64,000 bases of DNA from positions 336,994 to 400,993 of the forward strand of contig NZ_ATUD01000003.1 of assembly GCF_000420025.1 (NCBI RefSeq), written 5' to 3'. A model generated the notes under the pieces. It was given only the letters and a program-made list of their open reading frames with translations. It ran no database searches and had not been told where the DNA came from. Numbering within the stretch: the first letter of the stretch is position 1; the number at the start of each line of letters is the position of its first letter. Below, in pieces: positions 11,157 through 20,505 of this stretch. The DNA is from Patulibacter americanus DSM 16676 (GTDB lineage: Bacteria > Actinomycetota > Thermoleophilia > Solirubrobacterales > Solirubrobacteraceae). Made by a program: the position numbers and the translations under genes.

Positions 11157-12446
11157 TTAGCCGTGCTTGGCGAGCGCGGCCACGAAGCGGTCCTCGAACC
11201 GCTTGGCGGAGTACGTGTCGCCCGTATTCTGCAGGATGGCGAACGCGACCTCGCGACCCTTGACCGTCGTGCAGTAGCCCGCGAGCGCCGAGACGCCGAT
11301 GAGGGTCCCCGTCTTGGCCTGGCAGCGGCCGACGGCGGCGGTGTAGCGCATGCGCCGGGCGAGGGTGCCGCTGCGGCCGGCCTGGGCCAGGCCCGCGCGC
11401 AGCACGGGGGCGATCTCCTCGTCCGCGTCCAGCGACTGCAGCAGCTGCACGACGACGCGCGGCGACACGCGGTTCTGGCGGGTCAGGCCCGAGCCGTCCA
11501 CGATCCGCGGGGTGGTCCCGGCGAACGGGCGCAGGGCGCGACGGAGGTAGGCCGTGCCGGAGGCCGTCGTGGCGGGCGCGACGTCGAACGCGTCGGTGCG
11601 GCACGCCGTCTCGACCGGGGTCTCGGGCAGGGGCGGATTGACCGGGATCGGGGTGAGCGCGCCCGCGATCCGGCAGCTCGCCTCGTCGGCGTCGCGGGAG
11701 ACGACGTCCTTGACGAGGGTCTCGGCGACGAAGTTGTCCGACGGTCCGAGCGTCGCGGCGGAGAGCTCGGCGAGCGACGGGCCCGTCTGCGTCGCCACCG
11801 GCGCCGCGGCGACGGGCGCGCGGCCGGCGGCGACGGTGCCCGTCACCCGCAGGCCCGAGGAGCGCAGCGCGGTGCGGAAGAGCGATCCGGCCTGGCCGGC
11901 GGGGTCGACCGTGCCGGCGCCCCGGTCGACGGTCAGCGCGCCGAGGCGGCCGCCCATGTCGAAGTCCGTGGACCGCCCGGTGCGCGCGGCGCCGAGCCAG
12001 TCGTCGAACGCGGTCGCGTCGACGCGCAGCCGCCCCTTCAGGCGGGTCACGCCGAGCGCCCGCACCGTCCGGCCCGCCAGGGCACGCAGGGCCGACCGGC
12101 CCAGGGTCGGGTCGCCGCCGCCGACGAGCCAGAGGTCGCCGTCCCACGTGCGGCCGGACGCCTCGCCCGTCGCGACGACGCGCGTGCGCGGCGCCCAGTC
12201 CGGGCCGAGCCGGTCCAGGGCCGCCGCGACGGTGAAGACCTTCGTCACCGACGCCGGGATCCGCCGGGAGCTGCCCCGCCGGTCCAGCAGCGTGCGGCCC
12301 GACGCCAGGTCGACGACCACGACGCCCCCGCGGCCCGCGAGGCCGGCCGTGGAGGGCATCGCGGCCCCGGCGGGCGCGGCCGGCAGGGCGGCGAGGCTGG
12401 CGGCCGTCGCCACGGCGGCGGCGAGGGCTGAGCGGTGGGGCGGCAT
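11157..12446 (-). CDS. dacB: D-alanyl-D-alanine carboxypeptidase/endopeptidase (PBP4 type)
   Basis: A 429-aa secreted peptidase of family S13, which trims or opens peptidoglycan peptide cross-links outside the membrane. A signal peptide (ALAAAVATAASLAALPAAPA) precedes the catalytic domain. The three penicillin-binding motifs are present: SxxK as SVTK, SxN as SDN in GPSDNFVAE, and KTG in AKTGTLIGVSALAG. I place the start at the ATG at 12446, directly before the signal peptide. It lies 55 nt behind the cyclase gene on the same strand and may share its transcript. Confidence 0.92.
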   Translation of the reverse strand: MPPHRSALAAAVATAASLAALPAAPAGAAMPSTAGLAGRGGVVVVDLASGRTLLDRRGSSRRIPASVTKVFTVAAALDRLGPDWAPRTRVVATGEASGRTWDGDLWLVGGGDPTLGRSALRALAGRTVRALGVTRLKGRLRVDATAFDDWLGAARTGRSTDFDMGGRLGALTVDRGAGTVDPAGQAGSLFRTALRSSGLRVTGTVAAGRAPVAAAPVATQTGPSLAELSAATLGPSDNFVAETLVKDVVSRDADEASCRIAGALTPIPVNPPLPETPVETACRTDAFDVAPATTASGTAYLRRALRPFAGTTPRIVDGSGLTRQNRVSPRVVVQLLQSLDADEEIAPVLRAGLAQAGRSGTLARRMRYTAAVGRCQAKTGTLIGVSALAGYCTTVKGREVAFAILQNTGDTYSAKRFEDRFVAALAKHG

Positions 12447-12501
12447 CGCGCGGCAGGCTACCGGGCGGCGGCGACCCGCCGACGCGGTTCGCCCGACGGC
12501 C

Positions 12502-13749
12502 TCAGGCGGGGGCGGGGTGCACGCCGGCCCGCCACCGCCCGTCGTCGCCCGGCCGGGCACGGTGGAGCGGCACGCGGCCGACGCCCTTCAGGCGCACGCG
12601 GCCGATCGGCGTGAGCTCGAGGCCGGCGTCGGCGATCCGCTCGCACGTCGGCTCGTCGACGAGCAGGCTGTCCGGGCGTGCGGCGGCGCAGACGCGCGAG
12701 GCGCGGTTGACGGGCGGCCCGAACCAGTCGCCGGCGCGGGGCACGGCGTCGCCCGTGGCCACGCCGGAGCGGATGCGCGGGAAGTCCGCCTCCGCGGCCA
12801 CCCGCTCCTGCAGGGCCAGCAGCGCCTCCACCACCGCGAGGGGACGCGGGCCGGCGAGCATGACCGCGTCGCCGATCGTCTTGATGACCCGGACCCCGTC
12901 GCCCGTGACCTCGCCCGCGAGCTCGCCGAGCCGGGCGGCGACGTCCCGCAGCCGCTGGGCGCCGAGCTGCTCGCCCATGCGCGTGAACCCGACGACGTCG
13001 GCGAACCCGATCGCCACGGGCGTGGCGCCCGCCAGGCGGCCGTCCGCGATGACGTCGGCGTCGAGCTCGACCGCCGCGAGCTGGTCCAGCGCCGTGGCGC
13101 GGACGAGCGTGCCGAGCGTGTCGGCCATGTGGGTCGCCACGGGCTCGGCGGCGGCGGCGATCCGGTGCGAGAGCTCGCGCTCCGTGTCCCCCTCGCGCGT
13201 CAGCCCCGAGCCGAGCCCGATGATCGCGGCGGAGCCGATCCGGGCCGCGTAGTCGCCGAGGGTGCGGGAGAGCTCGATGAGGGCGGCGTCGTCGACGCCG
13301 AGGTCGGCGAGCCCGCGGAGCATGAGCGGCAGCCCGAGGTCGCGTTCCTCCCACACGGCGTCGTGGGCGGCCGGGATCGGCACGCCCGAGGCCTGCAGCA
13401 CCCGCTCGAACAGCTCGGGGTCGACGCCGGTGCGGGCGACCACGTCGCCCGTGGTCATCGTCGGCGTGCCGCGCAGGATCCGCTGGACGGGGAGCAGCGC
13501 CAGGCGCTGGGCCCGTTCGGCGGCCCGGATCTCGTCCGGCGCGTGGCCCTGGGCGAGCAGGTCCTCGACGAGGCCCCGGCGGGCGTCCTCGGCGGAGACG
13601 GGCCGGTCGTGGGCGCCGCCGTCGCGGGGCGCGTCGTCGGGGGCGTGGTCCTCGCGGGCCTCGGGGTCGCGGCCGCGCGCAAGAGCGGCGGCGCCGTCGT
13701 CCTCGGGCTGCGTCTGGCGCCGCCGGCCGGCGCCGCCCCGGCCGCTCAC
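12502..13749 (-). CDS. Class III adenylate/guanylate cyclase with regulatory N-terminus
   Basis: A 415-aa soluble nucleotide cyclase. The first 60 residues are disordered. Residues about 60-200 are helical and resemble the regulatory N-terminal domain of Rv1264-type actinobacterial cyclases. The catalytic domain follows, with the first metal Asp in FADVVGFTRMGEQ, the substrate Lys/second Asp in VIKTIGDAVML and the transition-state Asn/Arg in FGPPVNRASRV. All key residues are kept, so it should be active and probably makes cAMP. The GTG at 13749 overlaps the stop of the aminotransferase (GTGA), indicating coupling. The open frame continues further upstream, but there it is only a shadow of the aminotransferase. 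Confidence 0.88.
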   Translation of the reverse strand: MSGRGGAGRRRQTQPEDDGAAALARGRDPEAREDHAPDDAPRDGGAHDRPVSAEDARRGLVEDLLAQGHAPDEIRAAERAQRLALLPVQRILRGTPTMTTGDVVARTGVDPELFERVLQASGVPIPAAHDAVWEERDLGLPLMLRGLADLGVDDAALIELSRTLGDYAARIGSAAIIGLGSGLTREGDTERELSHRIAAAAEPVATHMADTLGTLVRATALDQLAAVELDADVIADGRLAGATPVAIGFADVVGFTRMGEQLGAQRLRDVAARLGELAGEVTGDGVRVIKTIGDAVMLAGPRPLAVVEALLALQERVAAEADFPRIRSGVATGDAVPRAGDWFGPPVNRASRVCAAARPDSLLVDEPTCERIADAGLELTPIGRVRLKGVGRVPLHRARPGDDGRWRAGVHPAPA

Positions 13750-14852
13750 GCGTCGCGTCCGACCCGCAGCACGCGGAGCACGCGCTCCGTCGTCTCCGCG
13801 TCCCGCACGGTGATGCGCACGTGGTGGTCGTCGCCCAGCGGTGCGCCGGCCTGGACGAGCACGCCGCCGCGCTCGAGCCGCGCCTGCAGGGCGGGGCCGT
13901 CCTCGTCGGGCGAGCGGACCCACAGCGCGCAGGACTGCGAGGGGTGGACGAGCAGGCCCGTCTCCTCCAGGCGCTCGGCCATGGCGGTGCGCTCCCGGGC
14001 GTTCTGCCGGACGCGCCGGCCGACGACCGTCTCCGCCGTCCGCACCGCGGCGAGCGCGCCGGCCAGGGAGAGGTCGCCCGCGCCGAGCCGGGGGGCGAGG
14101 ACGCGCAGCAGGTCGCCGGCCCCGGCGCCGCCGACGGCGTAGCCGCAGCGCAGGCCCGCGAGGCCCCACGCCTTGGAGAACGAGCGCACCACGACGAGCC
14201 GGTCGAACCGCTCCGTCAGTCGCAGCGTGGCGTCCGTCGCCTCGTCCGTGACGAACTCGCGCAGCGCCTCGTCGAGCAGGACGACGACGCGCTCGGGCAG
14301 GCGGCCGAGCAGCTCGGCCAGCACGCCGGCGGGGAGCAGCTCGCCCGTGGGGTCGTTCGGGCTGCCGAGCACGATCATCCGCGTCCGCGGCGTGACGGCG
14401 TCGAGGATCCGCTGCGGGTCCAGCGAGGGGACGGTCACGGCGGTCGCGTGCGTGTCGCGCGCCATGAGCGGATAGAGCGGGTAGCCCGGCCACGGGAGCA
14501 CGAGCTCGTCGCCCGGGTCCAGCAGCTCGTGGGCCGCCCGGCTCAGGAGGCCTGAGGCGCCGTCGCCCACGACGATCCGCCCGGGAGCGACGCCGTGGCG
14601 CACCGCGAGCGCCTCGCGCAGCTCGACGTCACGGCCCTCCGCGTAGCGGTGCAGACCCTTGCGGGCGTTGAACGTGATGGCGGAGACGACCTCGGCGGGC
14701 GGCAGCTCGTGCCACGTCGTGCGGGCGAGGTCGACGGGCTCGACGTGGGCGAGGGCCCGGGCGCGGCTCTCGCGCGCCTTCTCCCGGAGGTCGGCGTTGA
14801 CCTCGTCCTCGCTGAGCGCCTCGAACTGGCGGTAGTAGTTGAACAGCCCCAC
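13746..14852 (-). CDS. PLP-dependent aminotransferase, HisC-like
   Basis: A 368-aa fold-type I aminotransferase of the class I/II, histidinol-phosphate-like group. Markers are VVGDGASGLLSRAAHELLDP, the Asn in GSPNDPTGE, the Asp in VVLLDEALREF and the PLP lysine in VRSFSKAWGLAGLR. Substrate could be histidinol phosphate, an aromatic amino acid or another amino donor, since no other his gene is nearby. The GTG at 14852 follows the stop of the membrane protein by 2 nt, and its own stop overlaps the cyclase start. Confidence 0.88.
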   Translation of the reverse strand: MGLFNYYRQFEALSEDEVNADLREKARESRARALAHVEPVDLARTTWHELPPAEVVSAITFNARKGLHRYAEGRDVELREALAVRHGVAPGRIVVGDGASGLLSRAAHELLDPGDELVLPWPGYPLYPLMARDTHATAVTVPSLDPQRILDAVTPRTRMIVLGSPNDPTGELLPAGVLAELLGRLPERVVVLLDEALREFVTDEATDATLRLTERFDRLVVVRSFSKAWGLAGLRCGYAVGGAGAGDLLRVLAPRLGAGDLSLAGALAAVRTAETVVGRRVRQNARERTAMAERLEETGLLVHPSQSCALWVRSPDEDGPALQARLERGGVLVQAGAPLGDDHHVRITVRDAETTERVLRVLRVGRDA

Positions 14853-14854
14853 GC

Positions 14855-15319
14855 TCAGACCCCGCCGACCGTCGGCCGCATGCCGCCGAGGAAGGCGAAC
14901 CACACGGTGAAGATCGGCACGACGATGATCGTGGTGATGAGGAACAGGCGCCCGAGGATCCCCTCGCGCTGGTCGACCCCTGCGGCCCGGCGCACGAGGA
15001 TCCACAGGTTGTCGAGCCGGCGCAGGAGCATCAGCGTGCCGAAGACGAACGCCAGGACGAGGGCGAACGCCAGCAGGATCCACACCCCGATGTTCTCCGA
15101 CGCGACCTGCGACGAGATCCACATCGCCGCGACGGGGAGCGGGCCCCACAGCGCCGCGGTGAGCAGCGCCATGAGGCCGAGGAGCACGGCGGACGCGACG
15201 GCGTCGATCGCGATCCGCCGCTTCGAGCCCCGCTCCGGCAGGCGCCCGTACCGGACGGGCGCGGTGCCGGGGCGGCGGCCGATGAACAGCCCGCCGTTGT
15301 CCGTCGGATCCGTGCGCAC
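14855..15319 (-). CDS. Hypothetical membrane protein
   Basis: A 154-aa protein with three strong hydrophobic segments (about 40-65, 75-98 and 122-145), a hydrophilic N-terminus and an amphipathic loop RRLDNLWILVRRAAGVDQRE. No family recognised. It lies 19 nt behind the acyl-CoA synthetase and 2 nt before the aminotransferase, inside the same minus-strand operon. Its role is unknown. Confidence 0.82.
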   Translation of the reverse strand: MRTDPTDNGGLFIGRRPGTAPVRYGRLPERGSKRRIAIDAVASAVLLGLMALLTAALWGPLPVAAMWISSQVASENIGVWILLAFALVLAFVFGTLMLLRRLDNLWILVRRAAGVDQREGILGRLFLITTIIVVPIFTVWFAFLGGMRPTVGGV

Positions 15320-15338
15320 GAAGGGAGCGTAGAGGACC

Positions 15339-17144
15339 TCAGCCGACGCCGTAGAGGGCGTCGAACTGCTCCTGGAACCGCTCGTTGACGATGTTGCGCT
15401 TGACCTTCAGGGTCGGGGTCAGCTCGCCCGTCTCCTGCGTGAGGTCGCGGTCGAGGATCAGCACCTTCTTCACCTGCTCCACGGGCGCGAGCTTCGCGTT
15501 GGCGGCGTCGACCTCGGCCTGGATCATCGCGACGACCTCGGGGTGCCGGGACAGCTCGGCGACGTCGGTCGGCAGCCCGCGACCCTGGGCCCACGGGACG
15601 AGGGTCTCCGCGTCGAGCGTGACGAGCACGACGGGGTAGGGCCGGCGGTCGCCGTGCATCACGGCCTGGCTGATCCAGGGCGAGCGCTTCAGGTCGTTCT
15701 CGAGGTTCGCCGGCGTCAGGTTCTTGCCGCCCGACGTGATGATGATGTCCTTCTTGCGGCCGACGATCGAGACGTAGCCGTCGCCGTCGATCGTGGCGAG
15801 GTCGCCCGTGTGCAGCCAGCCGCCGTCGATCGCCCCGAACGAGGCGTCCTCCATCTTGTAGTAGCCCTGGAAGATGTGGCCGCCGCGGATCAGCAGCTCG
15901 CCGTCGTCGGCGATCTTCGCCTCGACGCCCGGTAGCGGCTTGCCGACCGTGCCGAAGCGGTGCTCCTCCAGCGTGTTGACGGAGGAACCCGTCGAGGTCT
16001 CCGTCATGCCGTAGCCCTCCATGACGGGCACGCCGCAGCCGTAGAAGAACTCGAGGATCTCCTTCGCGATCGGGGCCGCGCCCGTGACGGCGCGCTCCAG
16101 ACGGCCGCCGAACAGCGCGCGGACGTTCTGGAACAGCGCGGCCTCGGCCCGGTCGAACGGCTCCTGCAGCTCGGCGGGGATCGGCTCGCCGCGGACCTGC
16201 ATGTCGCGCACCCGCACGCCGAGCCGGGCGGCGGCGAGCATGCCCTCCTGCTCCTCCGGCGGCTTCGAGCCGACGGCGAGGGTGTAGATCTTCTCGAAGA
16301 TGCGGGGGACGGACGGCAGCACCGTCGGCCGGACCTGCGTCAGCTCGGGAACGATCCGGGCCGGGTCGCCGCCCCAGTAGGCGATGACCGCCCCGGCGTC
16401 GATCGCGCTGAGCTGGAAGAGGAGCGCGAAGGCGTGCGCCAGCGGGAGGAAGAGGTAGAGGACGGGGTCGTCGCCCTCCATCGGCGCGAGGTCGGACGAG
16501 GCCCGGACGATCCACCGGTAGTTGCCGTGGGAGAGCACGCAGCCCTTCGGCGGCCCCGTCGTCCCCGACGTGTACATGAACACGTACGGGTCCTCGGGGG
16601 TGACCGCCGCGGCCCGGGCGTGCAGCTCCTGCGGCTCGCGGCTCGCCGCCCGCTCGTGCAGCGCGGCGAGCGAGACGGCACCGTCGGCCTCACCCTCCAG
16701 CACGACGATCCACTCCAGCTCGGGCAGCTCGTCGCGGACGGCGGCGATCTTCGCGACCTGCGCGGCGTCCTCGCAGACGATGCCGCGGGAACCGGAGTTG
16801 CCGACGACCCAGGCGCACTCCTCCGGGGAGTTCGTCGGGTAGACCGAGACGTGCACGGCGCCCGTGGCGACGATGCCGAAGTGCGCGACGCTCCACTCCG
16901 GCCGGGTCGTCGCCAGCACGGAGACGCGGTCGCCCGCGTCGAGCCCGAGCCCGAGCAGACCCAGCCCGAAGCGGGTGACGCGGTCGGCGAGCTCGCGGTA
17001 GCTCGTGTCCGTCCACTCGCCCGGCGCCGTCTGGAAGCGGGCGAACGGGGCGTCCCCGAAGGCCTCGCCGGCCCGGAACGCCAGGTCCGCGATGGTCTCT
17101 CCCGCGACGGTGGTCCCCGTGCCGGTCGTCGTGCTGGTGCTCAT
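15339..17144 (-). CDS. Long-chain acyl-CoA synthetase (AMP-forming)
   Basis: A 601-aa ANL-superfamily ligase that activates fatty acids with ATP and CoA. The phosphate-binding loop YTSGTTGPPKGCVLSHGNY, the VMEGYGMTETS motif, the hinge TGDLATIDGDGYVSIVGRKK and the C-terminal Lys region ITSGGKNLTPANLE are intact, and the length matches FadD15-type synthetases. The ATG at 17144 is preceded by GGAGGG. It heads a minus-strand run with a membrane protein, a HisC-like aminotransferase, a cyclase and possibly dacB. The substrate chain length cannot be read from the sequence. Confidence 0.93.
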   Translation of the reverse strand: MSTSTTTGTGTTVAGETIADLAFRAGEAFGDAPFARFQTAPGEWTDTSYRELADRVTRFGLGLLGLGLDAGDRVSVLATTRPEWSVAHFGIVATGAVHVSVYPTNSPEECAWVVGNSGSRGIVCEDAAQVAKIAAVRDELPELEWIVVLEGEADGAVSLAALHERAASREPQELHARAAAVTPEDPYVFMYTSGTTGPPKGCVLSHGNYRWIVRASSDLAPMEGDDPVLYLFLPLAHAFALLFQLSAIDAGAVIAYWGGDPARIVPELTQVRPTVLPSVPRIFEKIYTLAVGSKPPEEQEGMLAAARLGVRVRDMQVRGEPIPAELQEPFDRAEAALFQNVRALFGGRLERAVTGAAPIAKEILEFFYGCGVPVMEGYGMTETSTGSSVNTLEEHRFGTVGKPLPGVEAKIADDGELLIRGGHIFQGYYKMEDASFGAIDGGWLHTGDLATIDGDGYVSIVGRKKDIIITSGGKNLTPANLENDLKRSPWISQAVMHGDRRPYPVVLVTLDAETLVPWAQGRGLPTDVAELSRHPEVVAMIQAEVDAANAKLAPVEQVKKVLILDRDLTQETGELTPTLKVKRNIVNERFQEQFDALYGVG

Positions 17145-17260
17145 GCGCCCTCCGTGGTCGTGCGGGGCGGGCGCACCGCGCCGCCCCCTTCGGCCGATCC
17201 TACGTCGGGTCGGGCGCCGTGGGTGACGGGTTTCGGGCGACCCCGCGGACGGCTTCCGTC

Positions 17261-18028
17261 CTAGATCGGGTTGGCGGTGTCGACGAACTCGTGGCGGACG
17301 CCGAAGCGGTCGGCGAGCCGGGCGCCGAGGGCCTGCACGCCGCGGGTCTCCGTGGCGTGGTGGCCCGCGCAGATCGCGTGCAGCCCGTGCTCCCGGGCCA
17401 GGCCGCGGGTCTGCTCGCGCGGCTCGCCCGTGAGCAGCCCGTCGAGCCCGTCGACGGCCACGGCGGGCAGCATCCCGGCGGCGGCGCCGGAGACGATCGC
17501 CAGACGGTGCACGCGCTCCGGCCCCGCGGCGAAGACGATCGGGTCGGGCTGCGTGGCCGCGGCGATCCGGTCGACGAGCTCGCCGACGGGCAGGCCGTCC
17601 TCCCAGGAGGCGACGACGCCGATGGCCGGGCTGCCCGAGCCGGCCCACGGCTCGTGGGTGGCGCCGAGCGCGTCGGCCAGGAGGGCGTTGTTGCCCAGCT
17701 CGGCGTGCCCGTCGAGCGGCAGGTGGTAGCCGGCCAGGGCGATGCCACCGGCGAGCAGGACGCGCAGCCGTGCCGCCGCCACGCGGTCCAGGGCGCGCGG
17801 GTCCCCGTCCCAGAACAGGCCGTGGTGGACGAGGACGAGGTCCGCGCCCGCCGCGGCGGCGGCCTCGAGCGCCTCGAGGTCGGCGGAGACCGCGGTCACC
17901 ACGCGCTCGATCTCGGCGTCGCGGCCGTCGGGGTGCGGCACCTGGAGCCCGTTGGGGCAGTAGTCCCGGAACGTGCCGGGGGCGAGGAGGTCGTCCAGGT
18001 GGTCGAGGAGGTCGCCGAGACGGGCCAT
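17261..18028 (-). CDS. Nif3-like dinuclear metal-binding protein
   Basis: A 255-aa member of the Nif3/DUF34 (YbgI) family, which binds two metal ions and is proposed to act on GTP-cyclohydrolase-like or nucleotide substrates. Metal ligands appear in LVHHGLFWDG, GYHLPLDGHAELGNN and AICAGHHATET. The protein is the short form without the middle insertion found in some family members. I start it at the ATG at 18028, where family similarity begins (MARLGDLLDHLDDLLAPGTF), because an upstream extension is not conserved in character. Biochemical role uncertain. Confidence 0.9.
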   Translation of the reverse strand: MARLGDLLDHLDDLLAPGTFRDYCPNGLQVPHPDGRDAEIERVVTAVSADLEALEAAAAAGADLVLVHHGLFWDGDPRALDRVAAARLRVLLAGGIALAGYHLPLDGHAELGNNALLADALGATHEPWAGSGSPAIGVVASWEDGLPVGELVDRIAAATQPDPIVFAAGPERVHRLAIVSGAAAGMLPAVAVDGLDGLLTGEPREQTRGLAREHGLHAICAGHHATETRGVQALGARLADRFGVRHEFVDTANPI

Positions 18029-18201
18029 CGGCGCATCCTCCCAGAGGCCGCCCGGACGGCCGTCGGGGGCGCGCGGCGGCCGAGCCCGAACGACGTTCGC
18101 CACCGGGGTGACAGCCGTCCCCGCCCGGACTATGATCGCGTCCGTCGCGCCCCGTGTCCGCCCTCGGACCGTCGTGCCTGACCCGTCAACGGGGTCGTCC
18201 C

Positions 18202-19980
18202 ATGCCCGCCTCCGCACCACCACGCCCTCCGACGACCGCGGGCCGGCTCGCGGGCCGCGCGCCCGAGGCGACCGCGACCGACGCCGTGCTCGTCCGGCTC
18301 GCCGCCGGCGGCGACGTGACCGCGTTCGAGGCCCTGTTCCGGCGCCACCGCCCGGCGGTCCACGCCCAAGCCGTCCGCATGCTGCAGGACCACGGCCGCG
18401 CGGAGGACGTCGTGCAGGACGTCTTTGTGAGCGCCATGCGCGCGCTACAGGAGGGCCGCGAGCCGCTCCACCCGGCCGCGTGGCTGCGCGAGATCACCCG
18501 CCGCGCCTGCATCGACCAGTGGCGCGCGGCGACCCGGCGGGGCGAGGTCAGCCTCGACGCCCCCGGCGACCTGAGCTCGGGCGACGCGCGCCGCCTCGCG
18601 GACGACGACTCCCTGGCGCGGGCCACGGAGGACCGCGAGTCCGTCGCCACGCTGCGCCGGGCGTTCCGCGACCTGCCCGCCCTGCAGCACACCGTGCTCG
18701 TGCAGCGCGAGCTGGAGGGGCGCGCACCGGACGAGATCGCGACGCGGCTCGGACTCTCCCGGACGGTCGTCGAGGGGCAGCTCGCCCGCGGCCGGCGCAC
18801 GCTGGCCCGCGCGTACCGCGAGCTGCAGAGCGGCGAGCGCTGCACCGCGGTCCGCGCGCTCTGCGATGCGTCGATGGAGCGCGCGCTGGGGGTCCGCGAG
18901 CGGGGGCGGATCACCGGCCACCTCTCGAGCTGCGACGGCTGCCGGCGGCACGCGCGGACTCTCGGCGTCGACACGCGCCTGCTCCACCCGACCACGCTGG
19001 CCGCGAAGGCGACGCTCCTGCTGCCGCTCCCGCTCCTGCGGCGCTGGCCCGTCGAGCCGGTGCTCGCCGGCGAGGCCGCCGGCGGTGCGCTCGGGGCGAA
19101 GGTGCTCGTCGGCGCCGCGGTCCTGGCCGCGGGCAGCGGCGGCGTCTACGCCACCCGCGACGCCCCGGTCCGCCACATCCTGCCGTCTGCGGCGCCGGCG
19201 CCGAGGCCGCACCCCGCCGGCGCGTCCGCGACGCCGGGGACCGACCTGCTCCTGACCCTCTCGGGGCAGATCGTCGCCCGCGTGCCCGGCGCCGCGGCGG
19301 GCACGCCCGCGGGCGTGCCCGCCCTGCCGTGGTCCCCGCAGGGGCGCCCGGCCGGGGCCGCGGCCGGCGTCGCCGTGCCGCCCGCGGCCGGCGGCGCCGG
19401 CGTCCCGGGGTCCGGGTCCCCCGCCACCGCGAGTCGTCCGCCCGCTGCGCCCGCCGCCTCCCCTGCGCTCCCCGCGCCGACCCCCGCCACGCCGTCGACC
19501 GACCGGTCCGGGGCGCCCCCGCCGACCGCCGAGGGTCCGCGGACGGACGGCGGCCGCGGCGACGCCCCACGCACCGACGGCGCACCGCGCAGCGAGGACG
19601 GCCCGCGCGGCGAGGGCGGAACGGACGCGCCTCCTCACGGCGACGGCGGTCGCGACGGAGCCGTCACCGGCGAGGGGCCCATGGCGCCGACCGCGCCCGC
19701 AGCTCCCGTCCTGCCGTCGACGCCCGGCGGGGAGCGGCAGGCGCCCGGGCCGGACGGCGGCGGGCCCGGCGAGCCCGTGTCCGGGGTGCTCGCCCCCGAA
19801 CCTCCCGCCCCGGCGTTCGCGCCGCCCGCCGCGCCGCCGCCCTCCGGATCGGAGGGCGGGTCTCCGGAGTCCGTCGGGCCCCGGTCGCCGGTCGACGTCG
19901 GTCTGCTGGCGTCGCCGGAGCCCGACGCCCCGGCGCCGGTCGACGGTGCGTCCCCCGCAGGGGTGACCCGTGGCTCCTGA
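18202..19980 (+). CDS. ECF sigma factor fused to zinc finger, TM segment and Pro-rich tail
   Basis: A 592-aa sigma-70 family (ECF) protein with unusual appendages. Region 2 spans about 43-112 (FEALFRRHRPAVHAQAVRM, GRAEDVVQDVFVSAM) and region 4 about 155-208 (DEIATRLGLSRTVVEGQLA). A zf-HC2-type zinc-binding module follows: C214, then H240-x3-C244-x2-C247 in GHLSSCDGC, as in ZAS anti-sigma factors. A hydrophobic segment (about 292-315) could cross the membrane, and about 270 residues rich in Pro, Ala, Gly and Asp make up the rest. So sigma and anti-sigma functions may be joined in one membrane-tethered chain (inference). I favour the ATG at 18202, and a GTG at 18154 is also possible. It overlaps the next gene by 11 bp. 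Confidence 0.85.
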   Translation: MPASAPPRPPTTAGRLAGRAPEATATDAVLVRLAAGGDVTAFEALFRRHRPAVHAQAVRMLQDHGRAEDVVQDVFVSAMRALQEGREPLHPAAWLREITRRACIDQWRAATRRGEVSLDAPGDLSSGDARRLADDDSLARATEDRESVATLRRAFRDLPALQHTVLVQRELEGRAPDEIATRLGLSRTVVEGQLARGRRTLARAYRELQSGERCTAVRALCDASMERALGVRERGRITGHLSSCDGCRRHARTLGVDTRLLHPTTLAAKATLLLPLPLLRRWPVEPVLAGEAAGGALGAKVLVGAAVLAAGSGGVYATRDAPVRHILPSAAPAPRPHPAGASATPGTDLLLTLSGQIVARVPGAAAGTPAGVPALPWSPQGRPAGAAAGVAVPPAAGGAGVPGSGSPATASRPPAAPAASPALPAPTPATPSTDRSGAPPPTAEGPRTDGGRGDAPRTDGAPRSEDGPRGEGGTDAPPHGDGGRDGAVTGEGPMAPTAPAAPVLPSTPGGERQAPGPDGGGPGEPVSGVLAPEPPAPAFAPPAAPPPSGSEGGSPESVGPRSPVDVGLLASPEPDAPAPVDGASPAGVTRGS

Positions 19981-20266
19981 CCGCGAGGGTCTGATCGACG
20001 TCGCGTCGCACTCGACGATGTACGCGATCGGCGCCTACTTCTGCGACCGCCACCCCGAGCTGGTCGACGACGTCCTCGCCGACGCCGACCAGATCGAGGG
20101 CCGCGGGCTGCGGCGCTGGGCCACGGACGAGGGCGTCGCGGTCCAGGACGCGTTCGAGACGCTCGTCACCGGTCTGGCCATCCGCTTCTACACCGCTTTG
20201 GCCGACGAGACCCTCGGCGAGGGCGTGCGCGGTGTGCCGGCGGCCGAGGCCGGCGACGCCGCCTAG
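19970..20266 (+). CDS. Conserved-looking hypothetical protein
   Basis: A 98-aa mainly helical protein ([20 protein letters not shown] at the start, [20 protein letters not shown] near the end). No signal peptide, membrane segment or known motif. It starts at a GTG inside the end of the sigma factor gene (11-bp overlap), so the two are probably co-translated and may act together. Function unknown. Confidence 0.65.
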   Translation: MAPDREGLIDVASHSTMYAIGAYFCDRHPELVDDVLADADQIEGRGLRRWATDEGVAVQDAFETLVTGLAIRFYTALADETLGEGVRGVPAAEAGDAA

Positions 20267-20359
20267 GGCGTACGCGACGTCGGGGCGGATCGGGGCGCGG
20301 CCGAAGCGGGGGAGGGGCACGCCGTCGCGCGCTCGACCGTGGCATACTCTCGATCGCAT

Positions 20360-20433
<74 letters not shown>

Positions 20434-20447
20434 CTGCAGCAGTACGC

Positions 20448-20494
20448 CGAAGACCCGACCCGTCGTCCTCACGGACGGCGGGTCTTCGTCGTTT
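20448..20494 (+). terminator. Terminator after tRNA-Pro
   Basis: CGAAGACCCG (20448-20457) pairs perfectly with CGGGTCTTCG (20479-20488). The intervening sequence can add a CCGTC/GACGG stem, and TCGTTT follows. It lies between the tRNA and the convergent protease gene and could stop both transcripts. Confidence 0.8.
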
Positions 20495-20505
20495 CAGGGG
20501 CCCGT

